Source: Nageia nagi (Eukaryota; Pinophyta). Taken from it: a stretch of DNA of 64,000 nucleotides. The stretch lies in the NCBI GenBank assembly GCA_050084985.1, contig JBITNC010000001.1, positions 64,852,001-64,916,000 on the forward strand. Reading direction: 5' to 3'. Positions 1 to 11,436 of this stretch are shown here, in pieces (the stretch's first letter is position 1; the number at the start of each line of letters is the position of its first letter). A program made the position numbers and the translations under genes. Under the pieces are notes generated by a model. That model saw nothing but the letters and a program-made list of their open reading frames with translations, made no database searches and was not told the DNA's origin.

Positions 1-84
1 TCTCTAATCTAGGAAATATATATATTTACAGTTAATCTATATACGGAAGTATACCAACTTGGAATTACTCTAGAATCTTCAACA
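1..84 (-). repeat. Copia-1 3' LTR, partial (start of LTR only)
   Basis: Ends on the plus strand in ...TCTTCAACA, so on the element strand the LTR begins TGTTGAAGATTC. It is colinear with 4556-4639; about 110 bp of the LTR lie left of the window. Confidence 0.9.
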
Positions 85-96
85 CTCCCCCTCAAG
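85..96 (-). other. Copia-1 polypurine tract
   Basis: On the minus strand CTTGAGGGGGAG lies immediately before the 3' LTR start TGTTGAAG. This is the usual plus-strand primer position for plant copia elements. Confidence 0.85.
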
Positions 97-148
97 TTGG
101 TGCGTAGATGTCGCTCATTCCCAATTTGTTGAGACCATCATGAAATGC

Positions 149-543
149 TCAACTTGATACGGCCTTGGTGAGTAGGTCAGCAAGTTGTTCTTGAGACGAG
201 ACATGAGGTGTTTCATTGATCTTTGCTTCTAGTTTCTCCTTGATGAAATGCCTATCAACTTCCACATGTTTGGTTCTATCGTGCTGAATTGGGTTGTGGG
301 CAATATCACAAGCTACCTTGTTATCACAATATAGCTTCATTGGGCTGTTATGCTTAATATTCAAATCTTTTAATAAATTACGGATCCATAACAATTCACA
401 TATTGCCTTAGTCATTCCTCTGAACTCAGATTCAACACTAGATAGAGCAACTACAGCTTGCTTCTTGCTTCACCAAGTGACCAAATTTCCTCCTAAAAAG
501 TGAAATACCCTACTGTAGATTGCCTATCTTTGATTGATCCAGC
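149..543 (-). pseudogene. Copia-1 RNase H domain, broken
   Basis: This is the C-terminal RNase H of the copia polyprotein, which removes RNA template during reverse transcription. Visible pieces are GYTDAD just before the first stop, SIKDRQST, then in another frame LYCDNKVACDIAHNP and QHDRTKHVEVDRHF, and a C-terminal EQLADLLTK. The codon after DAD is TAG where TGG (Trp) is expected, and a frameshift follows near 430-500. The match to the family is clear; the protein is not functional. Confidence 0.9.
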
Positions 544-1887
544 CTAATCTGCATCAGTGTATCCTTTGACATCCAGATTATTCCCCTTTTTAAACATAAT
601 CCCTTTCCCTGGAGATGACTTCAAGTAGCGCAAAATGCGGGTAACTGCATTCATATGTTCTTCACTTGGAGAATGCATGAATTGGCTTACGACACTTAGT
701 GCATATGCCAAGTCAGGTCGAGTATGTGCAAGATACATTAGTTTCCCAACTAATCTTTGAAACCTCTCCTTGTTTGTTGGAACTTGATCCGGATATATGC
801 CTAGCTTCAAGTTTTCTTCCATAGGAGTGCTAACTGGACTACATGCCATCATATCAGTCTCACTTAGTAAATCTAAGGCATATTTTCGTTGAGATAGGAA
901 AACACATTCCTTTGATCTTGACACTTCAATACCAAGGAAGTACTTCAATGGACCAAGGTCCTTCATCTCAAATTCTAGAGCCAAATGGTTCTGCAATGCT
1001 CTCCTCTCTTCTGAATCATTTCCCGTTACTATCATATCATCAACATACACAATAAGACAAGTAATCATTCCTTTATTATGCTTCACAAAAAGAGTATGAT
1101 TTGAGTTACTCTGCTTGTATCCAAAAGCCTTCATTGACTTCGTAAACCTTCCAAACCATGCTCTTGAAGATTGCTTTAGACCGTATAGTTCCTTTTTTAA
1201 TCTGCAGACATGTTTTCCACCTTCTAACTGCATATTACATCCAGGTGGCAACTCCATGTATACTTCCTCTTGAACGTCTCCATGCAAGAAGGCATTCTTC
1301 ACATCAAACTGGTGCAATGGCCAGTCAAGATTCACTGCCAAGGATATAAGAATACAGACAGTATTGATTTTTGCTACTGGTGCGAATGTCTCCATGTAGT
1401 CAATTCCATAAGTTTGAGTGTACCCCTTGGCAACTAGTCTAGCTTTGAATCATTCAATGGTTCCATCTACCTTGTATTTGACTGTGAAAACCCACCTACA
1501 TCCAATAGGTTTCTTTCCTTTAGGTAGCTCAACAACATTCCAAGTTGAGTTCTTTTGAAGTGACTTCATTTCTTCATTCATAGCTTCCTTCCACCTAGGA
1601 TCTCCCAAAGCTTCTTGCATGTTAGTAGGAATAGATACAGTAGATAATTGATTCGCAAATGAGTTACTTTCTTTTGACAGTCTATGGTAGGATACATAAT
1701 TGCTCATGGGATACTTAGGATTGGAACTAAGAACAGGTTCATAGTTAGCTCTAGGTATACCTCTAGTGGCTCGATTAGGTAGTACTTTTGGAAGGAATTG
1801 AGATTCAGAATGTACCTGGGGTTTGAGAAAGGAATTATCTTCAGAAAATAATTGGTCAGATGGTACTTGAAGTGGAGTTGCTTCCAT
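544..1887 (-). pseudogene. Copia-1 reverse transcriptase
   Basis: The RT_2-type domain begins with WKEAMNEEMKSL and GCRWVFTVKYK in the upstream half (1450-1887) and continues after a break at about 1396-1449 with DVKNAFLHGD, ELYGLKQSSRAW, YVDDMIVTGND (catalytic YVDD), LGPLKYFLGIEV and RPDLAYALSVVS. This is the complete order of copia RT motifs. The break between the halves is a short region with a stop and frame change. The enzyme core is well preserved, but the polyprotein is not continuous. Confidence 0.93.
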
Positions 1888-1893
1888 CTGATT

Positions 1894-3012
1894 CTAAATA
1901 TTTTTCTCATTTAAACTAACATCTGGTTGGTCAAGAATAGGTTGCTCATGCTGCCCAGTTGCCTCCTCTGGACACTCACCACTTTTATCCAAAACTTCAC
2001 CACTTGTATCTGATTGGTCCAAAGAAGAATTTAGATTTAGAGTCTGCAATTCATTTTGTCTCTCCCCCTGAATTGAGGACTCAGGAATAGCATAGTACAT
2101 TTCATTTTCATGAAAGACAACGTCAAGGGTGACATACATTTTTCGTGATGGGGGATGATAGCAGCGATAGCCCTTCTGAAGTGGGGCATAGCCAACAAAG
2201 ACACATCATAGTGCTCGTGGTTCTAGCTTATCACGCATCGGCTTAGGAAGATGCATAAATGCCATGCACCCAAAAATTCTAGGTGATAAATTTGGAGCAG
2301 TAGGAGCAGTTATAACCGAATGAAGAACTTCAAAGGGAGTCTAAAAATTTAACGAGCTAGAGGGTATACGATTAATGAGGTAAGCTGCAACATTGAGCAC
2401 TTCACCCCAGTAACTGGTGGGCATGTGAGCTCCAAATAAAGAGGCTCGTACAACTTCAAGTAGGTGGCGATTCTTACGCTCTGCAACCCCATTTTGCTGA
2501 GGGGAATAAGGGCAAGTCATCTGGTGAGATATGCCATGTTCCTGCAAGTACTTCTTTAGGTCCTGATTAACAAACTCTCCACCATTATCAGTATGAAGAA
2601 CTTGTATGTGAGATTGGTATTGAGTGGTGATCATCTTATGAAATTTCTGAAATAAGGAGCTAACTTCATTCTTTGATTTCATCAAGCAAACCCAAGTCAT
2701 ACGAGTGTGATCATCAATAAATGTGACAAACCAACAAGAACCATTCAAGGAAGGGTATTTGGTTGGCCCCCATACATCAGAGTGAATCAACATAAAAGGT
2801 ACTAGACTTTTATTCATGCTCAATGGGAACGATACATGGTGAATTTTTGCAAGTTCACAAATACTACATTTGAAATCTGAAGTACTTAATTGAGAAAACA
2901 AATTTGAGAATAATTTTTTTAAATATCCAAAAGACACATGACCCAAGCGCTTGTGCCACAACCAAATTTCAGAGGATTTGTCAATCTGATCTGCTGAAAG
3001 AGCTTGAGCCAA
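1894..3012 (-). pseudogene. Copia-1 integrase with GAG-pre-integrase zinc region
   Basis: The zinc region shows LWHKRLGH and CSICELAK. The catalytic core shows HSDVWGP (first Asp), FIDDHTR, LHTDNGGEF (second Asp) and QQNGVAERKNR (Glu), which is the D,D,E triad. Past the core the frame is interrupted by TAG at about 2341 (where CAG or CAA is expected) and by TGA within ...RALxCVFVGYAP (about 2210; CGA expected). The C-terminal part ends in KMYVTLDVVFHE and a low-similarity linker to 1894. The catalytic residues are intact but the gene is broken. Confidence 0.93.
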
Positions 3013-3320
3013 CTGATGTGAGCTAGTAGGCTTCAGATCTAGATAGTAAGCTTCCCCCTTCTAGTACCATAACCAATCGTCTTTTGAGTTCAAATGTCCT
3101 TAAAAACATAATGGTTAGGCCAAAAAATCATAACACAATACAATGCACTAGTTATTTGGGCAACAGATAATAAATTATGGTTAAAGGAAGGTACAATTAA
3201 AATAGAATTAAGATTCAAATTATGTGATAGAGGAACTGAACATTCTCCAATCATAGATGAGGGATTGCCATTGGCAGTAGAGACTATATATGTGGTGGAC
3301 TGCTTCATAGATTGAACATG

Positions 3321-3660
3321 CTAACTGTCAAAGGTCATGTGATCCGTAGCACCAGAATCAATTATCCATGTACTACTACTACAATCTAATGCAGAAGTAT
3401 GGAAAACCTTACTAATATTACTTGAAGTAGCAATCAAAGAGGAAGCTTCTGCACCATCATTAGAAGGTTTGGTCATAGCAACAGAAGCTTGGTGATTTGG
3501 CTTTGAATTGTGCTTATGCAGTGCCTTTGCTGGATCCCACCAATTTGGATAGCCAATTAAGTCATAACACCGTGCTTTTGTATGGCCTGTCTCACCATAA
3601 TGAGTGCACAAACATTCAGGTTTGGTAGCACCTATTTCATAGCTTCCCTTCTGAGATTAT
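3321..3660 (-). pseudogene. Copia-1 nucleocapsid zinc knuckle and protease start
   Basis: Contains CTHYGETGHTKARCY, a CCHC knuckle in which the second Cys is replaced by Tyr, then IGYPNWWDPAK and, about 60 residues later, WIIDSGATDHM with the aspartic protease DSG triplet. The linker is low in similarity. The lost Cys probably came from a TGC/TGT to TAC/TAT transition. 3013-3320 continues the protease to pre-integrase region with several stops. Confidence 0.88.
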
Positions 3661-3689
3661 GCTTGGTCAAAATCAATTTTTTGAGCAGA

Positions 3690-4407
3690 TTATCATGGTT
3701 GAGGCTTAGCGCATCGAGCCATTAGAGTACAAGACTCAAGATTATCAGGTTCAACATTTAAAGTGGCTCGACGTACAGCATCTTGACGGACATAGGCATA
3801 GGTGTCGTTGAGGTCCATTGCGAGGTCCTTCCGAAGAACCTCACCTCTAATTTGTTTGAATTCTGCATCCAGGCCACTAAGAAAGATGTGCACTCTCAAC
3901 CGTGTAACAGATTTCTTATAGGTGATAATATCATCAGGATCCTTCATGATAACTTTATCACGATAATCTAATTCTTGGAAAATTTTGATAAGCTCACCGT
4001 AATAAGTTGATAAAGGTTGACCAACTTGTGGTGGTGAAGGTATGCTGATTCAATGCAAAGAGTTGTGTCTCATCTGATCCATTATAGAATGCTTTGGCAA
4101 GAGCACTCTAGATTTCCCTTGCAGTATGCAGTCGAAGATAATGCTTCATTATCTCTAGCGACATGGAGATCAACAACCAACCCTTGACCTTTTGATTCTT
4201 TGCATAACACTTTGCATAGGTAGCATCAGTTTCCTTTGGTGGATCAGTTTTACCAATAATATATTCGAGCTTCTCATGTCTTGTGATTTGCATCTCTAAT
4301 ATTTAGGACCATACATCATAGTTACTTTCGATGAGGACAACTCTAACCTGGAAGCCATAATTTTCAGATTGGATATGAATTACTGGAGTTGATGATTCGG
4401 AAGCCAT
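3690..4407 (-). pseudogene. Copia-1 gag (UBN2 type)
   Basis: An ATG at 4407 begins MASESSTPVIHI, which sits 17 bp from the primer site and fits the usual start of a copia gag. Later segments such as VSLSE-poor linkers, KVKGWLLISMSLEIMKHY (about 4150-4240) and FLSGLDAEFKQIRGEVL (about 3850-3900) match the UBN2 capsid family. At least two internal stops (about 4105 and 4294) and frame changes separate the pieces. Role in an intact element: virus-like particle coat. Confidence 0.85.
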
Positions 4408-4424
4408 ATGGTGTTTTTCGAGAT

Positions 4425-4436
4425 GCTCTGATACCA
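4425..4436 (-). other. Copia-1 primer binding site (tRNA-iMet)
   Basis: The minus strand reads TGGTATCAGAGC, the complement of the plant initiator tRNA-Met 3' end, 9 bp inside the 5' LTR. Confidence 0.93.
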
Positions 4437-4445
4437 AGTCAAACT

Positions 4446-4639
4446 TGGTTTTCATTCATACTTTTCTCTTTACAATATTGTGGGCATAAATAGCCACTAT
4501 ACATAATTGGAATGCTAAAGTTTAGGACTACAAATCTGTCAGCCAGCTAAGCATATCTATAATCTAGGAAATATATATATTTACAATCAATCTATATACG
4601 GAAGTATACCAACTTGGAATTACTCTAGAATCTTCAACA
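4446..4639 (-). repeat. Copia-1 5' LTR, about 194 bp
   Basis: On the element strand it begins TGTTGAAGATTC and ends ...AAAACCA. The outer 84 bp match positions 1-84. The inner boundary was placed from the TG..CA rule and the primer site, so it may move by a few bases. Confidence 0.85.
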
Positions 4640-5459
4640 CAATTACAAGAAAAGATGAATAAACTATATATTCATTTAACTTGTTGGCACTAAACTATGA
4701 CATAGAACACTTGGTCTTCTGTAATATGCCGATAACCTTTTTAAGAAAAGATATATGGAAAAGCAACATAAAATAAAAATGAAAATGAGTAATAAAATGA
4801 ATCTATAAAGAAAAACTAAACAAGAAATAATTTAAACCAAGAATAAAATGTTGGGGTGAGAAATAATGGAGCAAGATTCATACAACTTATACAAATAATG
4901 TTAAGAAACAACAAATTCTTAAATGTTGATAAAAAAATAAGATTCTCAAATAATTACAAAAAAAACAAATATAATTTAAACTCAACCCACATGAGATAAA
5001 TTAAATATTGATCTCTTCCCTAGGATATGACAATCATAAATTTCTTTAACACTTAATACAAATGGATTAGTCAAACTTAACCCATATGAGATAAATTGCT
5101 TATTTTTATCCTAGTATGCAAGGAAATAAAAGAAAAAAAATTAAATATTGGATAAAATATGGGTCAAATTTATCCAATTCAACTAATTGTCATTGTTTTA
5201 TTTCATACAAAAACAGAGAAATAATGAGAAACATGGAAAAGATTCAAATTTAGATGTTTCAGTTAAGCAAGCCGAGACAAATATCTAAATATATATTAAA
5301 AAAGAATTTAAGAACTCTACACTTAAATACAAAATATTATATACAGGCAATCTCCTAAACAATAATTAATTCTTGAGGTGAGATAAAATGAGGCAAAAAT
5401 TACCCATAGAATGATTAATTAAAAAAAAACCTATTTACCCTAATAATCACAGTACATAC
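4640..5459. other. AT-rich spacer, no gene seen
   Basis: Homopolymer-rich, AT-rich sequence with a loosely repeated phrase (caacccacatgagataaatt at 4983-5002 and about 5085). No coding similarity was recognised on either strand. Confidence 0.6.
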
Positions 5460-5693
5460 CACAAAAGTATTTGCTCTAACAACATTTAATTCAATGATGC
5501 CCATGAGGCGCTTGGGTTCATAAACACCTACCTTCAGTGCCTTCGTCGCAATTGACACCATCAAATTCATCGAATTGTTAATAATGTTCAAAATCATGTT
5601 AGGGTAGCATTTGGCCACGTCCTTACATAGAGTTCATATAATCCATTCATACTAGGACATCCTCTAGCTTCTCCTTCACCAAAAATCCATCAC
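5460..5693 (-). pseudogene. NAD-malate dehydrogenase exon, pseudogene fragment
   Basis: The minus-strand peptide has TLCKDVAKCYPN, NNSMNLMVSIATKAL, VYEPKRLMGIIELN and VVRANTFV. In order these match the organellar/glyoxysomal NAD-malate dehydrogenase segment around the NAD- and substrate-binding core (family pattern: CPNAxVNxISNPVNSTVPIAAE, DVVRANTFV). The 5' part GFLVKEKLEDVL precedes an apparent deletion of about 25 codons plus a stop and a frameshift. The segment is bounded by an acceptor-like ATTGTAG^GTG at 5693 and a donor-like GTG^GTATGT at 5460, so it looks like genomic DNA rather than a reverse-transcribed copy. No other exons were recognised nearby. Family assignment is firm; the isoform is uncertain. 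Confidence 0.82.
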
Positions 5694-6900
5694 CTACAAT
5701 CAAAATAAAATAATTTAGGATTAGAAAAAAATTTGAAATTCAAGCTTAGGGTTTTACAATGACGATAATTCTTCTTGGGATAATGAGGAGGAAGAGGACT
5801 ATTGATTTCTTCATCAGGACAACGAACTGAGCTAAAAAGGATAAACTCCCACTCCTTTCCTTTGGTTTTGGAGAAGAAAACCTACCTTTGTTATGCTCCA
5901 AAAGAACCCTAACCTCTAATTCAATAGGGTTTACCATCATGAAATCAAAGGTCTTAGAGACCACAAAGGATGATTTTGCTAGAGTTTTGGTAACTCACAT
6001 CATTTTTGTCATCTAAAACCCTTTTTTTAGGAAAGCTATAGTAGCCTTGGAGGCCACAGAAAATGTCAGAGCCATGAAGTTCTTCATGCCTTCTATAGGA
6101 GGGGATTTCACAAACTTGGTAGGGTAGGTATGTAAATACCCTATTGCTCCACTGCCACCACCACCTCTACAAGATGCATGATTCACACTTAGGATGTGAT
6201 GACATCCGCTAAGTTGATGCGATGTGGACCAACTGGATGCAATTGAATCAAAATCAAATCAATGGACATAAAATTGTTTAATGTTGATCGATCGTTGAGG
6301 AGTGATAGGAGCCATCGATTGTAAAACTGAAGTGAAAAACTTCATAGAGGGAATGCCTAACGATGTAAAAATATTGTTACCTTAGATTATTATATGCATA
6401 TATCAACTCAAATTGGTAAATATATCAATTTGAAAGGTATGTTGATGAACGAATGTTAATGTAGTGGTTAAGATATTGAAATTTGAATTCAAATTCAAAT
6501 ATTCTTGTATATATATTTTAGGAATTTTTTCACCTATTTTTTTATGTATATATATAAAGATTATACATATATACATAAATTTTATGAGTATATTCATAAA
6601 CTTTGTATATACATAAATTTTATGTATATATAATAAATCTTGTATATATATACATAAATCCTATGCATATATAAAACTTGTGTGTATATATGTAAAATTA
6701 ATGTGTATATGCAAAAGAAGGGTGAAAAAGATTCAAGTCCCAAAACACATACATGAAGATGATGTTTCAAAGATTCAAACTTTGGGTTCTCAACTCAAAT
6801 TCCAATATCTTAACCACTAGAGTAGCATTCCATTCACCAACATGACTTTCAAATTTTTTATTTAATTTCTTCTATTTGACATATTTACCAAAAAAAAGGT
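5694..6900. other. Spacer; possible intron or flank of the MDH fragment, no gene seen
   Basis: Holds a tract with short open stretches (5740-6150) that match nothing recognised and an AT-rich stretch (6370-6720) with many tatata and atacataaa phrases. No second malate dehydrogenase exon was found. Confidence 0.5.
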
Positions 6901-7498
6901 GATGGACGATGGCAAAATTTTGATATCCACACAATGTTTGTGGTCAAGTTTAAACCTCAGATAGACTTCTCCATCAACCGAAAGGGGATGGATCACAAAT
7001 TTACCAATGATGGATGTCATATGTTGTTAGGTGTTAGGGGAATGGATAGGTTTGGATGTACTTGGCCATTGAAAATCAAGGTTTAAGATTAGTTTAAAGA
7101 AATACTAATATTTCAAAATATTAAAAGATTTATTAAAATTTTCATGGAGTTTATTAATATTAATTTTTTTAAAATTAAATCTAATAATGGAGCAAGTGGA
7201 AGGATAAGATGATGGATGGTGGCAAAATTTTGATATCCACACAACGTTTATGGTCAAATTTCAACCTCAGATAGACTTCTCCATCAGCCAAAAGGGGATG
7301 GACCACAAATTTACCAATGATGGATGTCATATGTTGTTAGGTGTTAGGGGAATGAATAGGTATGGATTTACTTGGCCATTGAAAATCAAGGTTTAAGATT
7401 AGTTTAAAGAAATATTAATATTTCAAAATATTAAAAGATTTATTAAAATTTTCATGGAGTTTATTAATATTAATTTTTTAAAAAATTAAATCTAATAA
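6901..7498 (+). repeat. Tandem duplication, two units of about 288 bp (310-bp period)
   Basis: Positions 6901-7188 and 7211-7498 align almost without gaps, for example ggcaaaattttgatatccac in both. Each copy keeps an open frame of about 60 codons ending at ATCAAGGTTTAA (HKFTNDGCHMLLGVRGM in both copies), but most differences change the amino acid, so it is not under protein selection now. The encoded sequence was not recognised. A 22-bp spacer separates the copies. Confidence 0.85.
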
Positions 7499-8516
7499 AT
7501 TTATAAAATACAATGTACATTATCTACTTTCAACATAAGACAAGTTTTTCAATTAGAGATATATTTTTTTCTATTATAAATAGATAAATAATTTTTTATT
7601 TCAATTACAGATAGATAGATAATTCTTTTTCTATTATATAGATAGGTAAGTCTTTTAACATTATTTTAATTTCAATGGTTTGTAGGATTTATTAAAGTTT
7701 ATTGAAAAATAAAGATATATTAATTAACTATTTGATGATTGTTTCTCACATAATTAAGTTGTATGGTAAAATTGCCAAGCTCATTTTGGTTATCTTGCTT
7801 TTAGAATTTGTGGATCAAGTTGTAATTAATTACAAATATCTTTGTAAGTTTGTCTATTTTATTTGTATAGTGGGCAAGAAAAGTGAAAATGAGTCTCTTC
7901 CTTTGGCATTTAGTTTATAAAATTTACAAATTATTTTATCCCTAGACATTTTTGGTATTGTCCATTACTATGGTTTGAGGGTTGAAACTTATTGGAAATT
8001 TTTTATCTTAGATTTTATATACATTTACTAAGATTACACACAATCAGGAAATAAGGGTATATTGGGAAACACATTTCAAGAATGATGGGAGAAGATGAGC
8101 TACTTTTGGGGGATGCCTTGGAAACAAGGGGACATCAAGTATAATATTAGTAAAAATTTTAGGAATTTTTAGATTTTTAAAATTTTATTATTTAAAAATC
8201 ACATTATCATCAATTCAATCATGTAGCATAATGATAATATGAAATTTGAAAAGCATAACATCAACATCCAAATGATAAACAAATACAAAACTTGGAGTTG
8301 AAATTAGAAATCAAGAATGAATCATAATAACAAAATGAGTTATACTCAATGATAATAATATTAAGTCTCAATCTAGTACATAATAATAAATGTAAAATGC
8401 TAAAATCATAATAAATTGAAATTGAAATGGACATTTGATATTAATACATGTAGGTGACCAAAAATGGTTAATGAGAATATAGAAAAATACATATAATAAG
8501 GGAAGGGAGTGGATAG
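7499..8516. other. AT-rich spacer, no gene seen
   Basis: Contains repeated tagatagataa-type microsatellite-like stretches at 7560-7650. Nothing coding was recognised. Confidence 0.6.
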
Positions 8517-9018
8517 TGAGAGAATTGAACTATAACAAGAACAATCCTAAACTACCAAGATCACATGAAAGCTCTCATTCACATATAATAAACTCACAAA
8601 TAAGACAATCTTCCAAAGTAACTCAAGATGTAAAGTGGTTCTTCCAACTTAGAGTACATCCACTAACTAGATCTTTACTTCAATCACAAATACAACTCTT
8701 TTACAATCCTCCTAATCTCAACTCCTACACTTCTATCCTATAGCATAACTTTACTCCATAATTGGTGTGTGATCACAAAGAGGAAGCATTCTATTTATAG
8801 GCTAAAATCCCTCTTTGGATCACCTTTTTATCCAATGTACAAAAGCATGACATGCACATCCTTTTACCTAAGAGGCATGCTCATGACATGGAGTGTAGGA
8901 CAAGTTACATTATCATATTCACTTAAATACATAAGGTATCAAATGATACCCTTAAGTATTATTGAATTTACATAGAATATTTAATACAAACCTTTACAAT
9001 AATGCATTATACATTCCA
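8517..9018 (-). repeat. Copia-2 3' LTR
   Basis: Begins TGAGAGAATTG and ends ACATTCCA on the plus strand (element strand TGGAATGT...CTCTCA). It contains ctatttataggc at about 8791-8802, reminiscent of a TATA region read on the plus strand. Same length as 16825-17326. Confidence 0.93.
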
Positions 9019-9030
9019 AGACTCCTCTTT
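9019..9030 (-). other. Copia-2 polypurine tract
   Basis: The minus strand AAAGAGGAGTCT abuts the 3' LTR start TGGAATG. Confidence 0.8.
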
Positions 9031-9496
9031 AATGCAATATTGGGATAGAGCGAGTTAAGAGAGAAGAAGAAAAGAAAGTACGAGAGTTCTTCTCCAAATA
9101 GATACAACAAAGATGAGAACTTTTTACATATTTGTGAAGTAAGAAAGATTTAGTTTGAGACTCACTACTTTGTCAAATACAATTATTGACCACAACCAAT
9201 TTCAATGTACATGAAGTAGTCATCCAACTGAAAGTCATGAAGAGTCTCTAAGAGCTTGCATACCTGAGGTAAGTAATCTGTAATCTTAGAAAAACCTACA
9301 AGTCATTAGTAGCTCAAACAACAAGATCAATTAGATGCATCATATTCATATCAATAAAGATAGATGAATGTCATAAATGCCATCATAAACTGATCAATGG
9401 TGCACTATAAATCATCACGAAAATGCTATGCCAAAAACTTAGTCACCTTCTATATATAAAACATGTGTTGATTATCAATACAAAATAGAGCATTAA

Positions 9497-9645
9497 CATA
9501 TGAGTTCCTAACATATGGATAATTGAAAAATGCTAAATTGACAAAAAAATAGAGTATGCACATACGAGTTCCTCACATATGGATAATTGAATAGTGCCAA
9601 AAGACACATAAGAGTTCTTCACATATGGATAATTGAACAGTGCAA
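9497..9645. repeat. Short tandem repeat, three degenerate copies of about 55-64 bp
   Basis: The phrase catacgagttcctcacatat with ggataattgaa recurs at about 9497, 9561 and 9607. It lies in the untranslated region between RNase H and the 3' LTR of Copia-2. The rest of 9031-9780 shows nothing coding. Confidence 0.7.
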
Positions 9646-9782
9646 GATTGGCCAATTTGTATAATAAGTTCTTCATGCAGAGTGAACTTACCACAAAGAT
9701 GTACAATAAAATCAAAATTATATAGCATAAAATCCTCTTAAGGGTGAAGTTATCATCACAAATATGAATTCAACATAAGAAT

Positions 9783-10460
9783 TCAAACTTCACTCCCCCT
9801 TAAGGGTAACTTCACCAACCTGATAGCATCCCTTAGCTTACAAAATTGAGCTTCTAGGAGGGGCTTGGTGAAAAACTCAGTAGAGTTCAAGGTGGATGGA
9901 CAATACTCCAGGTGTATGATGCTATCAAGAACCTTCCCCTTAACAAAACGGGCATAGATTTTCACATGTTTTATTTTTGATGGAACACTGGATTCTTAGT
10001 CAAAGAAATAGCTGATTGATTATCTAAAGAGATCAAATATGAGCCACCTTTCTCATACTCAATTTTTTTTAGAAGATGCCTTAGCCAAATGGCTTTCTAA
10101 GCTGCAATAGACATGTCATGATATTCAGCTTTTGTGATGGAAAGAGAAATAATAGGTTACTTCTTAGAAGCCCAAGAGATAGCATCTGAACTAATGCTAA
10201 ATACATATGTAGAGGTTGACTTCTTATCATCTTTATCTTTTTCATAGTCATAATTTGAGAATCCAAAGAGAGCAAATGAGGGCAACTTGGAATACTTGAG
10301 AGCAAGATCCTTAGTCCTTGTAACATACCTAAAGATTTGTTTAACAACATTGAGATGCTCAATATATGGTTTTTACATGAATTATGCCATTAGATTCATT
10401 AGAAAGGTAATGTCTAGCCTAGATATAGTCAAATATAAAAGATTACTAATTAATTACCTA
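9783..10460 (-). pseudogene. Copia-2 RNase H
   Basis: Fragments across several frames: SSDAISWASKKQPIISLS and ITKAEYHDMS (about 10110-10210), LDNQSAISLTKNP (about 9990-10050), then ARFVKGKVLDSIIHLEYCP and FFTKPLLEAQFCKLRDA (9783-9965), the conserved copia C-terminus. A stop replaces a residue in the ...SIAAxKAIWL segment. Identification is secure; the domain is broken. Confidence 0.9.
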
Positions 10461-10469
10461 TAAGTTGTA

Positions 10470-11300
10470 GCATCAACTAACTGAGAGTTAGAGCTTGAGA
10501 AACAGTGATTCTAAAAGATATTAGGATTACAGCATATCTACACTCTATTCTAAACTTCTGTAATATATCTGATATATACTTAGATTGATTGAGGTAAGTA
10601 CAATCCTTGTATTGATACACTTGCATTCCAAGATAGTAGTGCAAGACACCAAGATTAATCATTTCAAATGTTACCTTAAGTTTGGATATGCACTCTTGAA
10701 TGACTTCATCATTATTTCCAATAATCAAAAGATCATCCACATAAAAGAGAATCAAGACCATATCTTTTCTTTGATTGAGCACATATAGATAGAAATAAAA
10801 AAACATTTAGAGAATCCAATATTTGTAAAGTACTTTAAAAATTTTTTATACCAGGCTCGAGATGCTTGCTTAAGTCCATACAAAGACTGCTTTAGCTTGC
10901 ACACAAAGAACTCTTTGCCTTTCATAATAAACCCTTCTGATTGATTCATGAAGATTTTCACATTTAGGTCACCATTAATAAATGCACTCTTGACATCAAG
11001 TTGAAAAAATTTTCATCTTTAAGCTGCAAAAAGAGTAAGAATAACTCTCATAGTAGGCATCTTTACCATAGGAGCAAAGGTTTTCTCATAATCTACATTG
11101 TATTTTTGAGGAAAAACCTTTAGCTACTAACCTTACCTTGTATTTCTCAATATCTCTAATTGAATTGAACTTGACCTTGTAGATCCACTTATTACCAATC
11201 ATATTCTTATCATTAGGATAAGGAATCAAATCCTAAATTTTATTTGTTATAAACATCTCATAATCCACTTTCATGGCTTCCATCCAACACTCATGCTTAG
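10470..11300 (-). pseudogene. Copia-2 reverse transcriptase
   Basis: Motifs in order: NMIGNKWIYKVKFN and YKVRLVAKGF (about 11090-11230), CKLKQSLYGLKQASRAWY (about 10860-10910), ILFYVDDLLIIGN with catalytic YVDD (about 10725-10770) and LGVLHYYLGMQV (about 10620-10660). Frame changes occur at about 10800 and 10980, and stops interrupt the N-terminal part. The active site itself is preserved. Confidence 0.92.
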
Positions 11301-11436
11301 AAGTTTTTTTGAAGGTTGAGGGCTCATGCTTGTTGTCAATCTTAAAAATTAAAGATTTGTTCAAGGTCATGCTCCTTGTTACCCTTTATGTTAGAGAATT
11401 TTGTTCCTATGATGACTTACCTATATCAATATCCAA

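Larger units (their letters stand above)
1..4639 (-). mobile_element. Copia-1: Ty1/copia LTR retrotransposon, nearly complete, inactivated
   Basis: The element reads right to left: 5' LTR (4446-4639), tRNA-iMet primer site, gag, protease, integrase, reverse transcriptase, RNase H, polypurine tract, then a 3' LTR cut by the window edge. The order PR-INT-RT-RH is diagnostic of Ty1/copia. The 84 bp of 3' LTR in the window align without gaps to 4556-4639 with 3 differences. All genes carry stops or frameshifts, so it is non-autonomous now. The target-site duplication cannot be checked because the left end lies outside the window; the right flank begins CAATT. Confidence 0.95.
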
